Shown piece by piece: positions 58,317-64,000 of a DNA stretch of 64,000 bases. This DNA is from Nonomuraea rhodomycinica (GTDB lineage Bacteria; Actinomycetota; Actinomycetes; Streptosporangiales; Streptosporangiaceae), in the NCBI RefSeq assembly GCF_013363995.1, contig NZ_JABWGO010000014.1, positions 124,001 to 188,000 of the forward strand, written 5' to 3'. The translations under genes and the position numbers were made by a program. How positions within the stretch are numbered: position 1 is the first letter of the stretch; every line of letters begins with the position of its first letter. Under the pieces are notes generated by a model. It searched no databases. It was not told the DNA's origin and saw only the letters and a program-made list of their open reading frames with translations.

Positions 58317-59819
58317 CTACACGTGGGCGAGCAGGACGGCGGGGTTCTCCACGCAGTCGGCCACGAAGCGCAGGAAGCCGCCGGCCGCGCCGCCGTCGCA
58401 GACCCGGTGGTCGAACGTGAAGGACAGCTGGGTGACCTTGCGCGGCACGACCGCGCCGTCCGCCACCCAGGGGCGGTCGATGATGCGGCCGACGCCGAGG
58501 AGCGCCGCCTCCGGATGGTTGATGATCGGGGTGGATCCGTCCACGCCGAAGACGCCGTAGTTGTTGAGCGTGAACGTGCCGCCGGTCAGCGCCGCCGGAG
58601 GCAGCGTGCCCTCGCGGGCCAGGCCGGTGAGCCTCCTCAGCTCGGCGGCGAGCTGTGCGGTCGTCATCAGGTGCGCGTCGCGGACCACCGGCACGACCAG
58701 GCCGCGCTCGGTCTGGGCGGCGAAGCCGAGGTTGACGTGACCGTGCCGGACGATCTCGGCGCGGGCGGTGTCGACCGAGGAGTTCAGCTCGGGGAAGCGG
58801 CGCAGTCCGGCCACGCAGATGCGGGCCAGCAGCGCGAGCAGCCCGATGCCGAGGTCCGGGCGGTCCCGCCGGAGCGCGTCCTTGACCGCGAGCAGGCCGG
58901 TGGCGTCGGCGTCCACCCACGTGGTGGCGTCGGGGATCTCGGTGCGGCTGCGGGTCAGCTTGTCGGCCACGGCCCGCCGCAGCCCGCGCAGGGGGATGCG
59001 CTCGGACCGAAGCTCGGCGCTTGCGGGCGCGCCCGGCGTCGTCCCGGCCGTTCCCGGCGCCGTCCCGGCCGTTCCCGGCGCCGTGCCGTTCCCCGCCGAC
59101 GCCGGCAGCGGGCCCGTCGGGGCGGTGCCGCGATCAGCGGTGGCGCGATCGGCAGCGGCGGGGGTGCCGATGTCGGCGGTGGCGTGGTCGGTGAGGGCGT
59201 GGGCGGCGATGGCGCGTTCGACGTCGCGGCGGAGGATCACGCCGCGGGGTCCGGTGGGGTTGACGGCGGCGAGGTCCAGTCCGTGCTCCTGGGCGATCCT
59301 GCGCACGAGCGGGGAGATCACCCGAGGCGCGTGCGGCCCCTCGGGCGTCCGGCCGGCGGGCCCGGGCGCGGGTACAGGCGCGGGCGTGGGCGCGGGCCGG
59401 GAGTCGCGCCCGCCGGGCGTCCGGGCGGCGGGCGCGGGGGCCGGGCGGGTGCCGCCGCGACGGCGGCGGCCGGAGCGGGCGTGCCCCGTGCCGTAACCGA
59501 TGAGGACGTTTCCGGATCCGGCCCGCTCCTCTTCCCGGTAGCGGGCCGCGGCCGGGTCCTCCGGTTCGGCCACGCCGTCCGCCGGGCCGACCTCGATGAG
59601 CGGCTCCCCCACCGACAGGACGGTCCCCGCCGGAGCGCGCAGGCTCAGCACCGTCCCCGCGTACGGGACGGGCACCTCCACCGCCGCCTTGGCGGTCTCG
59701 ACCTCCACCACGATCTGGTCGATCTCGACGGTGTCCCCGACGGCGACCTTCCAGTCGACGATCTCGGCCTCCGTCAGCCCCTCGCCCAGGTCGGGCAGGC
59801 GGAACACGTTCCGCGTCAT
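58317..59819 (-). CDS. bkdC: Branched-chain 2-oxoacid dehydrogenase E2 (dihydrolipoyl acyltransferase)
   Basis: A 500-residue core enzyme. The lipoyl domain carries K44 in VETAKAAVEVP. A long Pro/Ala/Arg linker leads to the peripheral-subunit-binding domain, ISPLVRRIAQEHGLDLAAV and GPRGVILRRDV. A second flexible linker contains repeated GTAPGTAGT units (about 59038-59100). The catalytic domain ends with the His471 motif FDHRVCDGG. The ATG overlaps the E1-beta stop (ATGA). It transfers acyl groups from E1 to CoA in valine, leucine and isoleucine breakdown. Confidence 0.95.
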   Translation of the reverse strand: MTRNVFRLPDLGEGLTEAEIVDWKVAVGDTVEIDQIVVEVETAKAAVEVPVPYAGTVLSLRAPAGTVLSVGEPLIEVGPADGVAEPEDPAAARYREEERAGSGNVLIGYGTGHARSGRRRRGGTRPAPAPAARTPGGRDSRPAPTPAPVPAPGPAGRTPEGPHAPRVISPLVRRIAQEHGLDLAAVNPTGPRGVILRRDVERAIAAHALTDHATADIGTPAAADRATADRGTAPTGPLPASAGNGTAPGTAGTAPGTAGTTPGAPASAELRSERIPLRGLRRAVADKLTRSRTEIPDATTWVDADATGLLAVKDALRRDRPDLGIGLLALLARICVAGLRRFPELNSSVDTARAEIVRHGHVNLGFAAQTERGLVVPVVRDAHLMTTAQLAAELRRLTGLAREGTLPPAALTGGTFTLNNYGVFGVDGSTPIINHPEAALLGVGRIIDRPWVADGAVVPRKVTQLSFTFDHRVCDGGAAGGFLRFVADCVENPAVLLAHV

Positions 59820-60832
59820 GACGCCTCCCCGGCCAGGTGCAGCAGATCGGGCTCGTCGTCGAACTGGAGCCGGTCCACGGCGTCCAGCACGCGGTCGGCG
59901 TCCGGCAGGTGCGAGTGCTCGAGGATCGGCGGCGGGTACGGGATGTCGAACCCGGTGACCCGCAGCACCGGCGCCGCCAGCGAGTGGAAGCACCGCTCCT
60001 GGACGCGGGCCGCGATCTCCGCGCCCACCCCGGCGAACCCCTGGGCCTCCTGGATCACCACGCAGCGCCCGGTCTTGCGCACAGAGGCCACGACGGTCGC
60101 GTCGTCGAACGGGACGATCGTCCGCAGGTCCACCACCTCCAGGTCGCGGCCGTCCCGGGCCGCGGCCTCGGCGGCCTCCAGCGCCACCGGGACGGTCGGC
60201 CCGTAGGCGACCAGCGTCGCGTCGCGGCCCTCGCGCAGCACCGCCGCCCGCCCGAACCCCGCCGCGCGCCGGTCGCCGGCCGACGTCTCGCCCTTGGACC
60301 AGTACAGGCGCTTGGGCTCCATGAAGACGACCGGGTCGGGGTCGGCGATGGCGTCGCGCAGCAGCCAGTACGCGTCGTCGGCCGTCGCGGGGGTCACGAC
60401 CTTCAGGCCGGGCGTGTGCGCGTAGTAGGCCTCGCTGGAGTCGCAGTGGTGCTCGACGCCGCCGATGCCGCCCGCGTACGGGATCCTGATCACCATCGGC
60501 AGCGACAGCCGCCCGCGCGTGCGGTTGCGCAGCTTGGCCACGTGCGAGGCGATCTGCTCGAAGGCGGGGTAGGCGAACGCGTCGAACTGCATCTCGATCA
60601 CCGGCCGGAAGCCCCCCATGGCCAGGCCCACGGCCAGTCCCACGATCCCGGCCTCGGCCAGCGGCGTGTCGAAGCACCGCTGCTCGCCGAACTCCTTGGT
60701 CAGCCCGTCGGTGACGCGGAAGACGCCGCCCAGCGGGCCCACGTCCTCGCCGAAGACGAGGACCCGGTCGTCCTCGCGCAGCGCGTCCCGGAGCGCGGCG
60801 TTCAGCGCCTGCGCCATGCTCAGCGTGGTCAT
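59816..60832 (-). CDS. bkdB: Branched-chain 2-oxoacid dehydrogenase E1 component, beta subunit
   Basis: A 338-residue subunit. GEDVGPLGGVFRVTDGL, the catalytic region HHCDSSEAYYAHTPGLKV and EPKRLYW are diagnostic of E1-beta. It pairs with the alpha subunit just upstream (1-base gap) and is translationally coupled to E2. The operon has no E3 gene; a shared lipoamide dehydrogenase is expected elsewhere. Confidence 0.95.
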   Translation of the reverse strand: MTTLSMAQALNAALRDALREDDRVLVFGEDVGPLGGVFRVTDGLTKEFGEQRCFDTPLAEAGIVGLAVGLAMGGFRPVIEMQFDAFAYPAFEQIASHVAKLRNRTRGRLSLPMVIRIPYAGGIGGVEHHCDSSEAYYAHTPGLKVVTPATADDAYWLLRDAIADPDPVVFMEPKRLYWSKGETSAGDRRAAGFGRAAVLREGRDATLVAYGPTVPVALEAAEAAARDGRDLEVVDLRTIVPFDDATVVASVRKTGRCVVIQEAQGFAGVGAEIAARVQERCFHSLAAPVLRVTGFDIPYPPPILEHSHLPDADRVLDAVDRLQFDDEPDLLHLAGEAS

Positions 60833-60833
60833 C

Positions 60834-61910
60834 TCAGTCCTCCAGCTCGGACGCCAGCAGGGCCCGCTGCTCGCGCAACTGGGGCGTGGCCTCGGCGAAG
60901 ACGTGCTCGAACAGCTCGAACGGGTCGGCCTCCGGGTCGGCGTTCAGGTCCTGACGCACCTGGGCGGCGAACTTCTCGGCGGCCTCGTGCGCCGCGTCCA
61001 CGGCGTCCGCGGTGAGGACGCCGCGCTCACGCAGGTAGGTCTCCAGGCGGGCCAGCGGGTCGGCCGCCTCCCACCGCTCGACCTCCTGCCTGTCCCGGTA
61101 GCGGGTGGCGTCGTCGGCGTTGGTGTGCGGGTCCATGCGGTACGTGTGCGCCTCCACCAGGAAGGGCCCGCCGCCCGTGCGCGCGTGCTCCACGGCCGCG
61201 TCGAGCACGGACAGCACCGCGACGAGGTCGTTGCCGTCCACCTGCTCGGAGCGGATGCCGTACCCGATGCCCTTGTACGCGAGCGCGGGCGCGGCGCTCT
61301 GCTTGGCCAGCGGCACGGAGATCGCGTACTTGTTGTTCTGCACGAAGAACACGACGGGCGCGCCCAGGACCGCGGCGTAGTTCAGCGCCTCGTGGAAGTC
61401 GCCCTCGCTGGTGCCGCCGTCGCCGATGAAGGCCATGACGACGCCGTCCTCGCCCTTGCGGCGCAGGGCGTCGGCCATGCCCACGGCGTGGATGGTCTGG
61501 GTGGCCAGCGGGGTGCACTGGGGCGCCACCCGGGTGGCGACGGGGTCGTAGCCGCAGTGCCAGCCGCCGCGCAGCAGGGTCAGCACCTCGACGGGGTCGA
61601 GGCCGCGCGAGACCAGCGCCACCGAGTCCCGGTAGGTCGGGAACAGCCAGTCGTCCTCACGCAGCGCGAGCACCCCGGCGATCTGGCAGGCCTCCTGCCC
61701 GCGGCTGGACGGGTAGACCGCCAGGCGTCCCTGCTTGGTCAGCGCGGTCGCCTGGCGGTCGAAGCGGCGGCCCACGACCATCCGGCGGAAGCCCTCCAGC
61801 AGCCGCTCCTCCGCCGGCACCTGGTAGCCGGTGGGCGGCTGGACGGCCGTGCCGTCCTCGGCGACGAAGCGCACCGGCACGGGTGAGGGCAGAAGGACGT
61901 CGACGGACAT
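60834..61910 (-). CDS. bkdA: Branched-chain 2-oxoacid dehydrogenase E1 component, alpha subunit
   Basis: A 358-residue thiamine diphosphate-binding subunit. The TPP motif is GDGGTSEGDFHEALN ... NNKYAISVP, and YPSSRGQEACQIAGVLALR and the phosphorylation-loop equivalent HTYRMDPHTNADDATRYRD are diagnostic of branched-chain E1-alpha. It heads the bkdA-bkdB-bkdC operon, divergent from an Lrp/AsnC regulator. Confidence 0.95.
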   Translation of the reverse strand: MSVDVLLPSPVPVRFVAEDGTAVQPPTGYQVPAEERLLEGFRRMVVGRRFDRQATALTKQGRLAVYPSSRGQEACQIAGVLALREDDWLFPTYRDSVALVSRGLDPVEVLTLLRGGWHCGYDPVATRVAPQCTPLATQTIHAVGMADALRRKGEDGVVMAFIGDGGTSEGDFHEALNYAAVLGAPVVFFVQNNKYAISVPLAKQSAAPALAYKGIGYGIRSEQVDGNDLVAVLSVLDAAVEHARTGGGPFLVEAHTYRMDPHTNADDATRYRDRQEVERWEAADPLARLETYLRERGVLTADAVDAAHEAAEKFAAQVRQDLNADPEADPFELFEHVFAEATPQLREQRALLASELED

Positions 61911-61918
61911 GCGACCCT

Positions 61919-61949
61919 CGCTTTCTCTGGACGTTTGTCAGGGAAAGCG
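61919..61949. promoter_or_regulatory. Inverted repeat in the bkd/Lrp divergent gap
   Basis: CGCTTTC (61919-61925) and GAAAGCG (61943-61949) with a 17-base spacer, in the 77-bp region between the two start codons. It could bind the Lrp/AsnC protein, which typically recognises long spaced dyads. Confidence 0.45.
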
Positions 61950-61987
61950 TCCGCGGATGGGGCCAGGCGTTCAAGACATCAGGCATG

Positions 61988-62521
61988 ATGAGCGACAAAG
62001 AGGTTCAAACCAGGCTTCGGGAGGGCCAATTGTCGTTCAACGACGGCGCCGGCGAGGGATCGGCGGGACATTCGGCCGCGCCGCTGGACGGGGTGGACCG
62101 GTCGATCATCGCCGAACTGCGGCGCGACGGCCGGATCTCGATGCGCACCCTCGCCGAGCGCGTGCACGTCTCCCGGGCCAACGTCTACGCCCGGATCACC
62201 CGGCTGATGGACGCCGGTGTGATCACCGGTTTCACGGCGCGGATCGCCCCGCACCGGGCCGGCCTCGGGACCAGCGCGTACGTCTCGCTGACCATCGAGC
62301 AGAACTCCTGGCGCGCGGTGTCGGCCCGGCTCCGGGAGACCCCGTACGTGGAGCACTTCGCCCTGCTCGGCGGCGACTTCGACGTCCTGGCCCTGGTCAG
62401 GACCCCGGACAACGCGACGCTGAGGCACGTCGTGCTGGAGCTCGTCCAGGACATCCCGGGCGTGCGCGCCACCCGTACGTGGCTGGTGTTCGAGGAGGCC
62501 CGCGGCGCGGGAGCCGGGTGA
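61988..62521 (+). CDS. Lrp/AsnC-family transcriptional regulator
   Basis: A 177-residue regulator. Helix-turn-helix: MRTLAERVHVSRANVYARIT, preceded by DGVDRSIIAELRRDG. The C-terminal RAM domain contains EHFALLGGDFDVLALVRTPD. Adjacent ATGs at 61985 and 61988 are both possible starts; an unusually long 40-residue polar N-terminus precedes the HTH. The position matches the BkdR-type regulators that sit divergent to bkd operons and respond to branched-chain amino acids. Confidence 0.9.
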   Translation: MSDKEVQTRLREGQLSFNDGAGEGSAGHSAAPLDGVDRSIIAELRRDGRISMRTLAERVHVSRANVYARITRLMDAGVITGFTARIAPHRAGLGTSAYVSLTIEQNSWRAVSARLRETPYVEHFALLGGDFDVLALVRTPDNATLRHVVLELVQDIPGVRATRTWLVFEEARGAGAG

Positions 62522-62525
62522 GGGG

Positions 62526-63686
62526 TCAGCGGACGAGGCGGAAGAACGCGCGCAGCTCCTGGACGAACAGCTCGGGCTGCTCGAACGCGGCGAAGTGGCC
62601 GCCCTTCTCCGGCTCGTTCCAGTGCCGGATGTCGGTGAAGCGCCGCTCGGCCCAGCGCCGGGAGGGGCGGGGGTTCTCCTTGGGGAAGACCGAGCATCCG
62701 GCCGGGACGCTCACCACGTCCGTCGCCCCGGCGGTGAAGAGCCGCTGGACCTGCCGGAAGCTCTCCCAGTAGAGCCGGGCGGCGGACGCGCCGGTCCCGG
62801 GCAGCCAGTAGAACATGAGGTTGTCGAGCAGCTCGTCGCGGGTGAGGACGTTCTCGGGGTGGCCGTCGCAGTCGGTCCAGGCGCGGAACTTCTCGATGAT
62901 CCAGGCGCACAGCAGCGCCGGGGAGTCGACGAGCCCGTAGCCGATGGTCTGCGGCCGGGTGGACTGCTCCAGCGAGTATCCGTCCTCGCTCTCCTGGGCC
63001 TGTTCGAGGGCGGCGAGCGCGGCGGCCTCGGCGTCGGTGAGGTCGCCGAACGTGGCCGGGTCCGGGGCCGCGAGCGGCGGGACGAGGTGGATGCCGGCCA
63101 CGTGGTCCGGGTCCCGCAGGCCGACGAGCGTGGTGACGGTGGTGCCCCAGTCGGAGCCCTGCGCGCCGTAGCGGTCGTAGCCGAGGCGGGCCATGAGCCG
63201 GATCCAGGCGTCGGCGATCCGCTCGACGCCCCAGCCCTGGCTGGCCGGCTTGTCGCTGAAGCCGTAGCCGGGCAGCGAGGGGATCACCACGTGGAAGGCG
63301 TCGCGGGCGTCGCCGCCGTACGCCACCGGGTCGGTGAGCGGGCCGATCACCTTGAGGAACTCCACGACCGAGCCCGGCCAGCCGTGGGTGAGGACGAGCG
63401 GCAGCGCGCCCTCGTACGGCGAGCGGACATGGAGGAAGTGGATGCCCAGGCCGTCGATGGAGGTCCTGAACTGCGGCAGGGCGTTCAGGCGCCGCTCGGT
63501 GGCCCGCCAGTCGTACTCCTCGGCCCAGTGGCGGCACAGCTCGCGCAGGTAGTCCAGGGGGACGCCCTGCGACCAGTCGCCGGCCGTCTCCGCCTCCGGC
63601 CAGCGGGTGCGCCTCAGCCGTTCGCGCAGGTCGTCCAGCGCGGACTCGGGGACGTCGAGATGGAACGGGGTCACGTCGTCGGTCAT
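62526..63686 (-). CDS. Epoxide hydrolase with N-terminal EHN domain
   Basis: A 386-residue alpha/beta hydrolase of the microsomal-type epoxide hydrolase group. The N-terminal EHN region is FHLDVPESALDDLRERLRRT with DWSQGVPLDYLREL. The oxyanion motif is THGWPGSVVEF, the nucleophile Asp is in AQGSDWGTTVT, and the His is in EKGGHFAAFEQPE. GGAGG precedes the ATG. A CTCGT-CTA-ACGAG palindrome upstream suggests repressor control. Confidence 0.93.
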   Translation of the reverse strand: MTDDVTPFHLDVPESALDDLRERLRRTRWPEAETAGDWSQGVPLDYLRELCRHWAEEYDWRATERRLNALPQFRTSIDGLGIHFLHVRSPYEGALPLVLTHGWPGSVVEFLKVIGPLTDPVAYGGDARDAFHVVIPSLPGYGFSDKPASQGWGVERIADAWIRLMARLGYDRYGAQGSDWGTTVTTLVGLRDPDHVAGIHLVPPLAAPDPATFGDLTDAEAAALAALEQAQESEDGYSLEQSTRPQTIGYGLVDSPALLCAWIIEKFRAWTDCDGHPENVLTRDELLDNLMFYWLPGTGASAARLYWESFRQVQRLFTAGATDVVSVPAGCSVFPKENPRPSRRWAERRFTDIRHWNEPEKGGHFAAFEQPELFVQELRAFFRLVR

Positions 63687-63712
63687 GCCGCCCTCCTCGT
63701 CGGCTCAATTAA

Positions 63713-63725
63713 CTCGTCTAACGAG
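63713..63725. promoter_or_regulatory. Palindrome CTCGT-CTA-ACGAG
   Basis: Perfect 5-bp arms with a three-base spacer, flanked by TTAA and CATAA, in the 73-bp gap between the divergent epoxide hydrolase and VOC genes. The form resembles TetR-family operators; no regulator gene is visible within the window. Confidence 0.55.
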
Positions 63726-63759
63726 CATAAAGCAGCGGGCTGGACGATAAGATCGCGAC

Positions 63760-64000
63760 ATGGCGATGCGACTTGTTCATCTGGCGCTGGACGCCCGCGA
63801 CCACTCCGCGCTCGGCCGGTTCTGGGCCGAGGCGCTCGGCTGGCACGTCGCCGAGGAGGAGCCCGGGGAGACCGGCGTCGAACCCGGGGGTTTCGCCTAC
63901 CCCGACCCGGCCGCCCTCTGCCTGGCCGTCCTCGCCGTCCCCGAGCCCAAGACGGTGAAGAACCGCGTGCACCTCGACCTGGCCACCACCTCCCCGGCGC
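63760..64000 (+). CDS. VOC-family (glyoxalase-like) protein, 3' end outside window
   Basis: About 80 codons are visible. LVHLALDARDHSALGRFWAE then ALGWHV is the characteristic first VOC module with a metal-ligand His, and KNRVHLDLAT begins the second. TAAGAT (63748-63753) is six bases from the ATG with no ribosome site, so the message is probably leaderless. The function is not deducible from the fragment. Confidence 0.85.
   Translation, partial: MAMRLVHLALDARDHSALGRFWAEALGWHVAEEEPGETGVEPGGFAYPDPAALCLAVLAVPEPKTVKNRVHLDLATTSPA

Noticed and set aside
58317..60677. A 786-codon frame apparently fusing E1-beta-region sequence to E2
   Set aside because: The upstream part is a shifted reading of bkdB. 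E2 has its own ATG at 59819 overlapping the bkdB stop.

Overview
The window is about 64 kb of very GC-rich DNA with actinobacterial features: many GTG starts, 4-bp stop/start overlaps, several probably leaderless genes, and abundant LysR, MarR, HxlR, AraC, WYL and FadR regulators beside enzymes. CBM13-carrying plant-wall hydrolases and a SigB/F-type sigma factor fit a filamentous actinomycete (Streptosporangiales or Streptomycetales, inferred from gene style only). No rRNA, tRNA, CRISPR array or intact mobile element was seen.

1-16 kb is a carbohydrate locus. A very large secreted GH29-like glycosidase (cut by the left edge) runs leftward. Opposite are two solute-binding-protein/two-permease sugar ABC importers without an ATPase, an enolase-superfamily acid-sugar dehydratase with a FadR-type regulator, a Gfo/Idh oxidoreductase and an aldo-keto reductase resembling D-threo-aldose (L-fucose) dehydrogenases. 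Together these suggest uptake and oxidative catabolism of a fucose-like sugar (inference). 16-22 kb is an arabinoxylan locus: GH10 xylanase, GH43 and GH62 enzymes. The last two share a nearly identical N-terminal CBM13 that looks recently duplicated. Promoters across both loci share a TTGAC-N17-CA(C/T)ACT pattern.

22-34 kb holds regulator/enzyme or regulator/exporter pairs (WYL/hydrolase, AraC/RibD-like, MFS, OmpR two-component system), an unusual ABC-2-like permease with a large external domain, a PLP enzyme, an epoxide hydrolase, a SigB/F-type sigma factor and an HxlR/MFS pair. 34.9-36.3 kb and 39.7-42.0 kb are decay zones with truncated or frameshifted genes (ChbG-like deacetylase, two sugar permeases, DsbA/FrnE-like protein, an ABC-2 exporter) and two recombinase-type helix-turn-helix remnants. 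Between them lie a secreted peptidase-like hydrolase and a NarL-type two-component system. An ECF sigma factor and membrane protein survive beside the decayed exporter.

42-50.4 kb contains a five-gene operon divergent from a LysR gene (SnoaL-like, SDR, NmrA-like, lipoprotein metallo-beta-lactamase fused to SnoaL, hydrolase), an erythromycin-esterase-like gene, and a lactonase-like MBL/MarR/SRPBCC operon behind a 20-bp palindrome. 50-58 kb has two FAD monooxygenase/MarR divergent pairs, a methyltransferase under tandem palindromes, a NUDIX hydrolase, two small secreted inhibitor-like proteins and a lipoprotein. 58-62.5 kb is a branched-chain 2-oxoacid dehydrogenase operon with a divergent Lrp/AsnC regulator. 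An epoxide hydrolase and a truncated VOC protein end the window.
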